The position numbers and the translations under genes are program-made. A stretch of DNA of 60,807 nt from SVEL01 sp045125245 (lineage in GTDB: Bacteria; Bacillota; Clostridia; Lachnospirales; Lachnospiraceae). Location: the NCBI GenBank assembly GCA_045125245.1, contig JBGVNF010000076.1:1-60807 (forward strand), written 5' to 3'. Below the pieces are notes generated by a model. The model was not told the origin of the DNA. It was given only the letters and a program-made list of their open reading frames with translations, and did not search any database. Position 1 is the stretch's first letter; each line of letters begins with the position of its first letter. Below are positions 17,125 through 25,215 of the stretch, piece by piece.

Positions 17125-17170
17125 ACCCTAGGACATATTGCTTTGAAAAGAGTGATGTCCTAGGGTTTTA
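17125..17170 (+). terminator. Rho-independent terminator
   Basis: A perfect 12-bp stem, ACCCTAGGACAT (17125-17136) with ATGTCCTAGGGT (17155-17166), has an 18-base loop and a short T run. It closes the second amino-acid transporter unit. Confidence 0.85.
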
Positions 17171-17208
17171 CATTGTAATAAAAATTAAAAAATATTAATT
17201 ATTACACT

Positions 17209-17235
17209 TAATTAATCACATAAATATGTCGATAT
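17209..17235 (+). promoter_or_regulatory. Candidate sigmaD (sigma28) promoter
   Basis: GTCGATAT at 17228-17235 matches seven of eight bases of the sigmaD -10 element GCCGATAT. Exactly 15 bases upstream is TAAT (17209-17212), three of four bases of TAAA. No better sigmaA promoter is evident for the next gene. The call rests on pattern only. Confidence 0.45.
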
Positions 17236-17264
17236 ATAGTTTAGGATAATTATAATTTAGACCA

Positions 17265-17311
17265 GCCATGGATGGTAGGTTTTGTGTTTTGTCGTGGACG
17301 AGAAAGGATGT
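17265..17311 (+). promoter_or_regulatory. Candidate CsrA-binding leader
   Basis: Two CsrA-like sites precede the start codon at 17319. The first is a hairpin GCC-ATGGAT-GGT (17265-17276), which puts GGA in a hexaloop. The second is AAGGATGT at 17304-17311, which equals the last eight bases of the published CsrA consensus RUACARGGAUGU and overlaps the ribosome site. Together they resemble the two-site leaders of CsrA-repressed motility genes. Confidence 0.45.
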
Positions 17312-17318
17312 GGAAGCC

Positions 17319-18521
17319 ATGATTATTAATTCAAGTGATGTATCTATGTCATCAAATAGGAACTATGCAAGTACAAGTTATGTACAAAGCGAATCTATAA
17401 CTGTCAGAGCGGGTAGTGATGATGCCGCAAGAATAACTATTTCCCAAGAATCTAAAAATTTATTGGAGCAGCTAAAGGAAGCCAAGGACGATATGGAGGA
17501 GAGGGCTAAGAAGGCTGCGAAAAATAATATGAAGAATAGTCTTCAGTCTATGATAGAGGAACAGACTAGAAGAGCTAAGGAGGCAAAAAATAAAAAGCCA
17601 CATGATATAGAGGATGAGAGAGATTGGAAAATAAGAACTTTAAAAAAGATTATTGAAATGCTTAGAAGTATGCAGGATAAAAGACTCGGAAGAGAGAGCA
17701 AGAAGACCAAGGTAGATTTATCAGAAAAAGAAAAGGTGCATAATGATATAAGTGGGTCATGGCAGGGAAATGGACAAGTAAGTGGCCTTAGTATAAGTCA
17801 GAATATTTCAGCTACGATAAATATAGGTGGTGACATAGGTTTGGCTGGAAATACATGGGTTAAGCATACAGTTACGTCATCTTTTGTTGCAGAAGTGGAA
17901 AATACTGCATTTTCAACAATTGGTGTTGCAAGAACTGCTGATGGCAGAGAAATAAATTTTAATGTTGAACTTGAGATGTCTAGAAGCTTTATGGCAGTAA
18001 ATGAATCATATGTTCAAACGATTGAGACTTTCAGAGATCCTCTAGTTATCAATATAGGAAATGAAGTTGCTAGCTTATCAGACCAAAAGTTTTATTTTGA
18101 TATAGATTCAGATGGTAAAATGGATAAAATATCTTATCTAGAGGGAGATAGTGGATTTTTAGCCATAGATAAAAATAATGATGGCAGAATCAATGATGGA
18201 AGTGAATTATTTGGTACAAAATCAGGTGATGGTTTTAAAGACTTAGCTATGTATGATAAAGATGGCAATGGATGGATAGATGAAGCAGATGATGTATTTA
18301 ATAATCTTAAAATCTGGACAAAAAACGCAGATGGAACTGATAGCTTAATAGCTATAGGAAAAGCTGGAGTAGGAGCAATTTATCTCGGTGCTGCTTCTAC
18401 CCAGTTCTCCCTCAATGATTTAGAAACTAATGAAACTAATGGAGTGATTCAAAAAACAGGAGTGTTTTTAAAAGAAAATGGTTCTGTTGGTACAATTCAA
18501 CATATTGATTTTGCTATATAA
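17319..18521 (+). CDS. Calcium-binding-repeat protein, possibly motility-linked
   Basis: A 400-aa protein with no signal peptide. The N-terminus is Ser/Asn-rich. A charged coiled-coil stretch (about residues 50-140) follows, then beta-rich sequence. The C-terminal third holds three calcium-loop-like segments: DIDSDGKMD (about 261), DKNNDGRINDGSELFG (about 284) and DKDGNGWIDEADDVF (about 313). The second is typical of proteins with DxDxDG loops near RTX-type exported proteins. The start at 17319 is set by GAAAGGATG. Its candidate sigmaD promoter and CsrA-like leader suggest a link to flagella, which is inference. It converges with spoVAE with only 6 bases between stops. Confidence 0.65.
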   Translation: MIINSSDVSMSSNRNYASTSYVQSESITVRAGSDDAARITISQESKNLLEQLKEAKDDMEERAKKAAKNNMKNSLQSMIEEQTRRAKEAKNKKPHDIEDERDWKIRTLKKIIEMLRSMQDKRLGRESKKTKVDLSEKEKVHNDISGSWQGNGQVSGLSISQNISATINIGGDIGLAGNTWVKHTVTSSFVAEVENTAFSTIGVARTADGREINFNVELEMSRSFMAVNESYVQTIETFRDPLVINIGNEVASLSDQKFYFDIDSDGKMDKISYLEGDSGFLAIDKNNDGRINDGSELFGTKSGDGFKDLAMYDKDGNGWIDEADDVFNNLKIWTKNADGTDSLIAIGKAGVGAIYLGAASTQFSLNDLETNETNGVIQKTGVFLKENGSVGTIQHIDFAI

Positions 18522-18527
18522 CATTAA

Positions 18528-18884
18528 TTATGCATCTGTCTTAGGGTCGAAAATGAGAGATGCTATATAAGAGAAAATAAGGGCGGCACTTATACCTACT
18601 GCGCTTGCAGTGAAACCACCCTTAAAGAGTCCTAGGAAGCCATCAGTTGCGATGGCTTCTTTTGTACCCTTAAACAGTAAATTTCCAAAGCCTAATAGTG
18701 GTACACTGACGCCTGCACCGGCAAATTTAAGAAGAGGTTCATATATTCCGATGGCACTTAGGATTGTACCTGTTACCACAAGACCAACCATAATACGTCC
18801 TGGAAGTAGCTTTGTTTTATCTATGAGAATTTGCACGATAGCACATATAATGCCACCGATTATAAATGCTTTTAAATAATCCAT
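18528..18884 (-). CDS. spoVAE: Stage V sporulation protein AE
   Basis: A 118-aa protein with four predicted helices, the last cistron of the spoVA operon. The family pattern GG..CA..Q and the central GAGVSVPLLGFGNLL match SpoVAE/SpoVAC-type channel subunits. SpoVA proteins form the inner-membrane channel for dipicolinic acid uptake in sporulation and release in germination. The ribosome site GAAAGGAA precedes the ATG at 18884. No clear terminator lies between its stop and the convergent gene 6 bases away. Confidence 0.92.
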   Translation of the reverse strand: MDYLKAFIIGGIICAIVQILIDKTKLLPGRIMVGLVVTGTILSAIGIYEPLLKFAGAGVSVPLLGFGNLLFKGTKEAIATDGFLGLFKGGFTASAVGISAALIFSYIASLIFDPKTDA

Positions 18885-18928
18885 AATTTTTTCCTTTCAT
18901 GACAAAATAATTATAAAATATAGAGAGT

Positions 18929-19948
18929 TTATACGCTCTCAATTACTACGCCGTGGGCGATTCCAGGAATGGAATTGCCCTCGTTTGCGCTGACAGGAGA
19001 TAGAAGAGCACCTGTTGGAACAAAGAGGATGCGTCTCCATTTGCGTGCTTTTAATTGCTCTAAAATATATCCACAGAAGGTTGAAGCAGAGCAACCACAG
19101 CCTGAACCACCAGAGTTTGTGTTTTGAGTGGAACTGTCAAAGATTTCAATACCGCAGTCCATATGAACCTTGCTAATGTCGTATCCTTTTATTCTTAGAA
19201 GGTCAAATAGTACTGTTTGTCCTACATAGCCTAAATCGCCAGTTATTATTTTGTCATAATGCTCTGGAGTGCGACCGAAGTCAGAAAGATTATGATAAAT
19301 TGTATCAGCGGCGGCAGGAGCCATACACGCACCCATATTATCTTTTTCTTTACATCCATAATCGACGATTCTACCAGGGGTTACACCGGTTATTTTAGCA
19401 ATACCAGAGTCTTTTCCTATAATGACAGCGCCACAGCCTGTTACTGTACGTGTAGCACAGGATTTTAACTGACTTCCGTAGTCAAGAGGGAAACGGAAGG
19501 TTTTTTCGGCACTGGCAAAGTGACTTGATGCTAGGGATAGGACTGTATCAGCATATCCTGCAGAGACTGTCATCGCCCCAAGAGAAATAGCCTCACCCAT
19601 AGTTGAGCATGCACCATATAATCCAAATAAAGGGATATTGAAGCTTTTAAGCCCAAATGATGTAGCCATAAGCTGCCCCAGTAAATCACCAGCGAAGGTA
19701 TATCTAACAGAGTGAGGCTCCAAATTAGATTTGTGTAAAAGTCCTTTTACAGTTTCAGTCTGTAAAGCGCTTTCAGCTTCTTCCCAGCTACTGCATCCGA
19801 ACATATCATCTGTCTCTATTTGACTGAAATATTTACCCAATGGTCCTTCGCCTTCTTTTTTTCCAACTACTGAATAGTATTCCTTTATATAAGCTGGATT
19901 TGCAAGGGAAATGCTTTGCATTCCTATATATTGCGTATTGTCATTCAT
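18929..19948 (-). CDS. spoVAD: Stage V sporulation protein AD
   Basis: A 339-aa soluble, thiolase-fold protein that binds dipicolinic acid and is essential for its uptake into the forespore. The thiolase-like segment YGACSTMGEA lies near residue 105 and a GGSGCGCSA stretch is near the C-terminus. I start at 19948, where TAATG joins the spoVAC stop and this ATG by one shared base, with GGGGGA upstream. An open frame extends further upstream but only over spoVAC. Confidence 0.95.
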   Translation of the reverse strand: MNDNTQYIGMQSISLANPAYIKEYYSVVGKKEGEGPLGKYFSQIETDDMFGCSSWEEAESALQTETVKGLLHKSNLEPHSVRYTFAGDLLGQLMATSFGLKSFNIPLFGLYGACSTMGEAISLGAMTVSAGYADTVLSLASSHFASAEKTFRFPLDYGSQLKSCATRTVTGCGAVIIGKDSGIAKITGVTPGRIVDYGCKEKDNMGACMAPAAADTIYHNLSDFGRTPEHYDKIITGDLGYVGQTVLFDLLRIKGYDISKVHMDCGIEIFDSSTQNTNSGGSGCGCSASTFCGYILEQLKARKWRRILFVPTGALLSPVSANEGNSIPGIAHGVVIESV

Positions 19949-20457
19949 TATAAAATCCCCCATATTCGTAAAATGTAGTAAATTAAACCGAGAATCCAGC
20001 TGCTTAATATGCCGTAAAGGATTACTGGACCGGCAATTGTGAATATTTTGCATCCTATACCAAATACTTGCCCTTCTTTTTTGAATTCAATAGCAGAGGA
20101 TGCAACAGAATTAGCAAAGCCGGTAATTGGCACAAGAGAACCAGCGCCAGAAAATGCTCCAAGCTTGGAATAGATACCTAGTCCGGTAAAGATTACAGAT
20201 AGAGCAATTAATATTAAGCTGGTGTAGGCTGCAGAATCATCCTTATTTAAGCCATAATCCCTTAAAATATTCATTATCAATTGACCAAGCACACATATTA
20301 GACCACCTACAAGAAATGCTTTAAACATATTAGCAGGAAGGCTTTTTGTAGGTGTTACATTTTTTACATAAGTAGAATAGTCTTTTTGTTGTTGATTTTC
20401 ATCTGATGAATTGACAACCTTTTCTAAGATTGACTGATTGTTATTTTTGTTTGACAT
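19948..20457 (-). CDS. spoVAC: Stage V sporulation protein AC
   Basis: A 169-aa membrane protein that acts as a mechanosensitive-like channel component for dipicolinate. Conserved features are the segment MFKAFLVGGLICVLGQ near residue 44 and GAGSLVPITGFANSVASSA near 105, followed by two further helices. The polar N-terminus, NNNQS-type, is longer than average. An AAAGGAGG site supports the ATG at 20457. It shares one base with the spoVAD start. Confidence 0.95.
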   Translation of the reverse strand: MSNKNNNQSILEKVVNSSDENQQQKDYSTYVKNVTPTKSLPANMFKAFLVGGLICVLGQLIMNILRDYGLNKDDSAAYTSLILIALSVIFTGLGIYSKLGAFSGAGSLVPITGFANSVASSAIEFKKEGQVFGIGCKIFTIAGPVILYGILSSWILGLIYYILRIWGIL

Positions 20458-20467
20458 AAGTCCTCCT

Positions 20468-20908
20468 TTATTTATTTGGAAAATATGAGCGTATATAATA
20501 CAGTAACGAACCAGCAGTTTTACCGAGAGCCATAGATAACACAATGAGAGGAATACCAATGTGTAGACGTAATCGCCTTGTGAATATAGCGGTAACATTT
20601 AGGGCTTCAGCTAAAGCTGTAGCAAGGCATCCCACAAATATTCCAAAAGATATTCCTGCAATAATTAGAAATATTCTAGGAAGAATAAAAGGAAATGGAA
20701 ATAGGAAAAATAAAGTGCCACCTACGCCACCTGCTAATACTGCTGTTTCGTATTTTGTTACATAAGCTGTGGTTTTAGTTTTGTCAGCAATTTGCGGTAA
20801 TATACCTACTTTCGTAATTAAGGCAAAGACTCCAGCGGCAGCACCGGTTCCACTGGCTAAACCGATAACTATAAGGGTAATAGAAGCTAAAATAGGATTA
20901 GTCAACAT
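20468..20908 (-). CDS. spoVAB: Stage V sporulation protein AB
   Basis: A 146-aa hydrophobic protein with four to five helices. The order in the operon and the LASGTGAAAGVFALITKVG segment near residue 18 identify it as SpoVAB. Its first codons overlap the end of spoVAA by 11 bases, implying coupled translation. It is part of the SpoVA dipicolinate channel complex; its individual role is not known. Confidence 0.9.
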   Translation of the reverse strand: MLTNPILASITLIVIGLASGTGAAAGVFALITKVGILPQIADKTKTTAYVTKYETAVLAGGVGGTLFFLFPFPFILPRIFLIIAGISFGIFVGCLATALAEALNVTAIFTRRLRLHIGIPLIVLSMALGKTAGSLLYYIRSYFPNK

Positions 20909-21524
20909 CGATATGCTCCTCCTTGTTATTTACACCGGCTATAAGAGCTTCCTCTATATCAGTTTCATATTTACGCATTTCAAGCTCTATAGGAGTAGGG
21001 TCGTTTGATAGCTTTTTCTTACCGAAATGGTTATAAAAAATGATAATACCAAGACCGACACCTATTGAATAAGAAATCTCAAGAATGGTTATTCCGGTAC
21101 GTTTATGGCCTGTAAGGTCCTCGTATATATGAGTAAAAAGCTCGGCCATGGATACATCAGTGTTGAAGGTCATTATGGTAAAAGCAGAACCAAAAAATAT
21201 AAGTAAACAGCATAGAGCGACTTTGATGTATTCTAAGAGTTTACAATTGCATTTTAAAGGCTCGTATTCTAGAAGAAAGTCAGGCTCGCCCATATGAACT
21301 ACATCTATGTTGGGGAAGTGGGAACATATTGTTTCAATAATCTTCATAGAAGAAATGATTACACGATTCTTCTTGGGATTATGAAAGGTATATATTTTAA
21401 GGGGTTTTATTTTTTGGACAATGCATTTGTCTTTTGAGTAAATCTTTGCTACATCCCCTAACACTACATGATGTTTATTTACTTTTGTAGAAGTAGGTAT
21501 TTTGATATAAACAGTTTCTGACAT
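20898..21524 (-). CDS. spoVAA: Stage V sporulation protein AA
   Basis: A 208-aa protein. It has a soluble N-terminal domain beginning with an IPTSTKVNKHHVVLGDVA-like SAF-type fold (about residues 1-90), two helices at about 100-120 and 150-167, and an acidic C-terminal tail. This fits SpoVAA, the first SpoVA subunit. GAAAGGAGCGC precedes the ATG. It is the first gene of the five-cistron operon; I could not find a convincing sigmaG promoter within the 100 bases upstream, where the terminator of the preceding gene lies. Confidence 0.92.
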   Translation of the reverse strand: MSETVYIKIPTSTKVNKHHVVLGDVAKIYSKDKCIVQKIKPLKIYTFHNPKKNRVIISSMKIIETICSHFPNIDVVHMGEPDFLLEYEPLKCNCKLLEYIKVALCCLLIFFGSAFTIMTFNTDVSMAELFTHIYEDLTGHKRTGITILEISYSIGVGLGIIIFYNHFGKKKLSNDPTPIELEMRKYETDIEEALIAGVNNKEEHIDVD

Positions 21525-21548
21525 AGCGCTCCTTTCATAATGGGTTAA

Positions 21549-21587
21549 TAAAAAAACCTTAATGAATTAAAATATAATCCATTAAGG
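21549..21587 (-). terminator. Rho-independent terminator after the PBP gene
   Basis: On the minus strand CCTTAATG and CATTAAGG pair across a 15-base loop and are followed by seven T. The element ends the penicillin-binding-protein transcript 40 bases after its stop and separates it from spoVAA. Confidence 0.85.
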
Positions 21588-21626
21588 GTATTATTAACAT
21601 TTTATACAGTTTTTAGTCACTAAGAT

Positions 21627-24206
21627 TTATGGATGTAAGTGACAATATTCGTCTTTTAGATTCTCAGGTCGTGTGTAAGGAGTATCCCAGGTCTTACCTT
21701 CTGTGCCTTGATAACGAATTCTGAAAATTTTCTTTGTTACATTAGTACAGTTTTCTGTAGCTAAAAGTCCTGAATCATTACATATTGAAACTTCCTCGTG
21801 GCACACGCATCTTTCAGTAGGAACGGTACCAGCGATAAACAATTCAGTTGTAATCATATTCTTTTCAGGGTCCTTATCGCATAGACCTAAAGTTGCTAAC
21901 TGTCCGCATTTCTTACAAACCTGTGCAGATACCACGGAGTCTGGGCGCTTGAATTCAGCATATTCATATCCTTTTAGCTCGTGAACACGACTCATAATAT
22001 TCTTCCATATTACTAAATGGTAAGATGTATTGTCCATTAACACGTTTTGATCATATCCACTCCATATGGTTGCTGTAAGGTAAGGAGTATAACCGGCAAA
22101 CCATATATCGTAGCTGTTAGAAGTTGTACCAGTCTTGCCAGCTACATACATATTGTCAAGATTTGCTTTAGTACCAGTACCACCAGCTGTAACTACACCG
22201 TGCATAGCATCAGTGAGAATATATGCTGTAGACTCCTTTAATACCTGTCTTCTTTCAGGCTCGCGCTCTAAGATGATTTTACCAGAGTTATCTAAAACCT
22301 TTGTATAATATAAAGGCTCTGTATATTCTCCGCCGTTAGCTATAGTAGCGTAAGCAGCGCAAAGCTCCATATTTGTAACACCATCAGTGACACCGCCTAA
22401 GGCCAATGATTGGATGATATCTGTATCATATGTTCCATCAGCATTTTTTCTACTGTCAACTAATGTTGTAAATCCAAATTCCTTTAAATATGCATATCCT
22501 GCAGAAGGTGTGATTTGATCTAATACCTTAACAGTGACAACGTTCATAGAATTTGCAATAGCTGTTCTAATGCTTTGTAAACCACGATAAGTACGAGATT
22601 CAGCAGTAAGCTGTTTCTTTGGGTTATCCCACCAGTTGTTCACAAGTCTACCATTTTCATAGTAATATGGTGCATCATCAATAGTAGAAGCAATAGTATA
22701 TCCGTAGCTGTCAATTGCTGGTGCAAATGCTGCTAAAACCTTGAAGCAGGAACCAGGCTGTCTTGTAGTGTCTGTAGCACGGTTAAGTGCACGATTTGTT
22801 AACTTTTCACCACGACCACCTACTAAAGCTTTTACATAACCAGTCTTTTGATCCATTATAGTAAAGGAAACCTGAGGCTGGATTGAAACTATAAGGTTTT
22901 CGCCTAATACCTCGACACCTTCTTTTAGGATTTCCTTCTTGTATTCGTTAATACATTCTTCGATTTCTTCCTGACTGTCAAATATAAGCTTGAACTGCTT
23001 ATTGCCTAGGACATTTCTGTGGTAATTGATAATAGACCATTGTGAGTAGTTTATTTGTGTATTACCATCTTTATCTGGTTCAGGTAAAAGAACTGAAAAT
23101 GCCCAGTCAAATGAGTAGGAAATCTTTTCAGGATAGTTTTCAGGGTTATTTGTTTCTTCATCACATATTTTCTGAATAGCAGTGTCTTGTGTTGAATAAA
23201 TCTTTAAACCACCACTGTATAAAGCATTTACGGCTTGATTATAGGTGTATGCCTTTTGTTCCTGTAAATCATTTATTACTTGATTTATTAACTCATCAGT
23301 GAAGAATGAGTAAGGAGTAGTATCAGCTGTAATAGTGCTTGTTTCTTGAATTCTATCATATACCTTATCGGCCAATGCTTCTTCGTATTGTTCTTTAGTG
23401 ATATGTTCATTTTCTAACATATATTCAAGTACGTGAGCACGTCTTTTGGCGTTCTTGTCTGGATGATATATTGGATTATATCCGTAAGGATTCTGTGTGA
23501 TAGCTGCTATAACAGAAGCCTCTGAAATAGTGATTTCAGATACATCCTTGTTGAAATATCTCTGTGCAGCAGCCTGAACACCGTAGCAACCGCTTCCTAG
23601 GTTTATAGTGTTAAGGTAATTTTCAAGGATAATGTCCTTGCTTACATTTTCTTCAAGCTGAAGGGCAAGGTAAATTTCCTGAATTTTACGCTTAATCAAT
23701 GCTCCTGTAGAGTCCTCACGTCCACCGTCGTCAAAAGCATTATTTTTCAATAACTGCTGAGTTATGGTACTTGCACCCTGCATATCGCCCTGTAATGTCT
23801 GATAGGCAGCACGGAAGATACCTTTTATGTCGATACCGTTATGGGTTTCAAATCGTTCATCCTCGATATCGATAAATGCATATCTTAAATGCTCAGGAAT
23901 CTTATCCAATGAAACAGGGAAACGATTTGAACCGTCTGTTATAAGCTTTTCGATAACATTTCCATCAGAGTCATATATCTTAGTAGCTTCACCAGCAGGC
24001 ACTATATTTATAGTTTCAATATCTGGTGCTCCGTCGATAATTCCTTTCACCATACCTAACCCCAGGAAGCCTACAGCTCCTGCAAGTAGAATAAGTGCGA
24101 ATATAGAAACCTTAAACATACCTACCATTATTTTGGTGGTAAGTCGTTTAGACGTAGATGTAAGCTCTTTATGTTTTTTTACAATATTACTTTTACCGTA
24201 ATTCAT
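21627..24206 (-). CDS. Class A penicillin-binding protein, PBP1A type
   Basis: An 859-aa bifunctional peptidoglycan synthase. One membrane anchor lies at about residues 30-55. The GT51 transglycosylase domain (about 75-250) contains EDERFETHNGID and ASTITQQLLKN. The transpeptidase domain shows S-x-x-K as GSCFK, S-x-N as SMN and KTGTT. The C-terminal extension holds two Cys-rich strings (VCKKCGQLATLGLCD and RCVCHEEVSICND), seen in clostridial homologues. It stands alone in front of spoVA. A housekeeping role in growth or in cortex synthesis is possible; the sequence does not decide. Confidence 0.93.
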   Translation of the reverse strand: MNYGKSNIVKKHKELTSTSKRLTTKIMVGMFKVSIFALILLAGAVGFLGLGMVKGIIDGAPDIETINIVPAGEATKIYDSDGNVIEKLITDGSNRFPVSLDKIPEHLRYAFIDIEDERFETHNGIDIKGIFRAAYQTLQGDMQGASTITQQLLKNNAFDDGGREDSTGALIKRKIQEIYLALQLEENVSKDIILENYLNTINLGSGCYGVQAAAQRYFNKDVSEITISEASVIAAITQNPYGYNPIYHPDKNAKRRAHVLEYMLENEHITKEQYEEALADKVYDRIQETSTITADTTPYSFFTDELINQVINDLQEQKAYTYNQAVNALYSGGLKIYSTQDTAIQKICDEETNNPENYPEKISYSFDWAFSVLLPEPDKDGNTQINYSQWSIINYHRNVLGNKQFKLIFDSQEEIEECINEYKKEILKEGVEVLGENLIVSIQPQVSFTIMDQKTGYVKALVGGRGEKLTNRALNRATDTTRQPGSCFKVLAAFAPAIDSYGYTIASTIDDAPYYYENGRLVNNWWDNPKKQLTAESRTYRGLQSIRTAIANSMNVVTVKVLDQITPSAGYAYLKEFGFTTLVDSRKNADGTYDTDIIQSLALGGVTDGVTNMELCAAYATIANGGEYTEPLYYTKVLDNSGKIILEREPERRQVLKESTAYILTDAMHGVVTAGGTGTKANLDNMYVAGKTGTTSNSYDIWFAGYTPYLTATIWSGYDQNVLMDNTSYHLVIWKNIMSRVHELKGYEYAEFKRPDSVVSAQVCKKCGQLATLGLCDKDPEKNMITTELFIAGTVPTERCVCHEEVSICNDSGLLATENCTNVTKKIFRIRYQGTEGKTWDTPYTRPENLKDEYCHLHP

Positions 24207-24263
24207 ATATCAACCTCCGTTATGTATAATTACTTAATTAAAGTTTAGACATAAACATTATTT

Positions 24264-24272
24264 ATTATACCA
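24264..24272 (-). promoter_or_regulatory. Extended -10 promoter of the PBP gene
   Basis: On the minus strand TGGTATAAT (TGn extended -10 plus perfect -10) lies about 60 bases before the ATG. The -35 region has no good TTGACA, as expected for an extended -10 promoter. Confidence 0.6.
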
Positions 24273-24392
24273 AATAGGAGCAGTAAAATAAAGTGTTTTA
24301 TTTTTAGTTCCAATAAGGTAATATATTTAGAAGAAAATTGTGATTAAGGTATCACGAATATAAGCGATATTTTAATGTGAAAGGATAAAGTT

Positions 24393-25046
24393 ATGTCAGC
24401 AAATGGCTTTAAAATAGTATATAAAGGTGGAGAGGGTGAAATAGTTGAGAAGAAATCTCGATTTATTGCTTATGTAAAACCTGTAAATTCAGAGGAAGAA
24501 GCCTCAGCCTTTATAGAAGAAATCAAGAAGAAAAATTGGGATGCAAAGCATAATTGTGCAGCAGCTGTTATTGGAAAAAACAATGAATATACTAGATGTA
24601 ACGATGATGGCGAACCGGCGGGAACAGCAGGAAAGCCTATGCTTGAAGTGCTCTTAGGGGAAGGGGTACATAATGTGGCAGTAGTAGTTACAAGATATTT
24701 TGGTGGCATCTTACTTGGAACTGGCGGTTTAGTAAGAGCTTATCAAGCAGCAGTTAAAGCAGGACTTGCAGCGGCTACAGTTGTAGAAAGATGCGAAGGC
24801 GTAAAATATGTGCTTCGTACAGACTATAATGGAATAGGAAAAATACAATACATAATAGGAAATATGGGCGTATATACCCTAGATACTCGCTATACAGAAA
24901 ATGTAGAAGTGGAAGTAGTAGTACCCGTAAGCGACGAAAAATCCTTCATAGACCAAATCACAGAAGCTACAGCAGGCAGAACGGGCATAGACAATATGGG
25001 AAACGTACAGTATATAATAATAGATGGCAAATGTCAGGTATGTTGA
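24393..25046 (+). CDS. YigZ/YvyE (IMPACT) family protein
   Basis: A 217-aa protein with the IMPACT N-terminal domain. The family signature is clear: KKSRFIAYVKPV near 22, GEPAGTAGKPMLEVL near 74 and VTRYFGGILLGTGGLVRAY near 100. A ferredoxin-like C-terminal domain follows. Relatives contact ribosomes or affect translation control, but the bacterial function is not settled. GAAAGGATAAAG precedes the ATG. It converges with typA, and a structured element fills the gap between them. Confidence 0.9.
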   Translation: MSANGFKIVYKGGEGEIVEKKSRFIAYVKPVNSEEEASAFIEEIKKKNWDAKHNCAAAVIGKNNEYTRCNDDGEPAGTAGKPMLEVLLGEGVHNVAVVVTRYFGGILLGTGGLVRAYQAAVKAGLAAATVVERCEGVKYVLRTDYNGIGKIQYIIGNMGVYTLDTRYTENVEVEVVVPVSDEKSFIDQITEATAGRTGIDNMGNVQYIIIDGKCQVC

Positions 25047-25063
25047 AAGGTAAATAATTAAAA

Positions 25064-25213
25064 TAAAAGGTTCTAGATTAGTATATTTCTTGTCCGTTTA
25101 GCAAGATTTATACTGTGATTTTTACGATAGCGGAAAATCAAAGATTCGTAGCATGTAAAAAGAACAGTATAAATTAGCTAAAATGGACAAGGCACACTAA
25201 TTCAGGACCTTTT
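25064..25213. other. Structured element, copy 1 (long imperfect hairpin)
   Basis: A 150-base imperfect palindrome fills the gap between two convergent genes. From outside inward the pairs are AAAAGGTTCT/AGGACCTTTT, GATTAGT/ACTAATT, TTGTCC (25090-25095)/GGACAA (25185-25190), TTTAGC/GCTAAA, ATTTATACTGT (25106-25116)/ACAGTATAAAT (25164-25174) and TTTTTAC/GTAAAAA. The core segments TTTTTACGATAGCGGA and ATTCGTAGCATGTAAAAA recur in the element at 54332-54567. Its A- and T-rich outer arms could also work as a two-way terminator for the flanking genes. Confidence 0.7.
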
Positions 25214-25215
25214 CT

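Noticed and set aside
21525..21626. A sigmaG promoter directly before spoVAA
   Set aside because: No GHATR-N18-CATNHTA match with fewer than three mismatches was found on the minus strand; the segment is mostly the terminator of the preceding gene.
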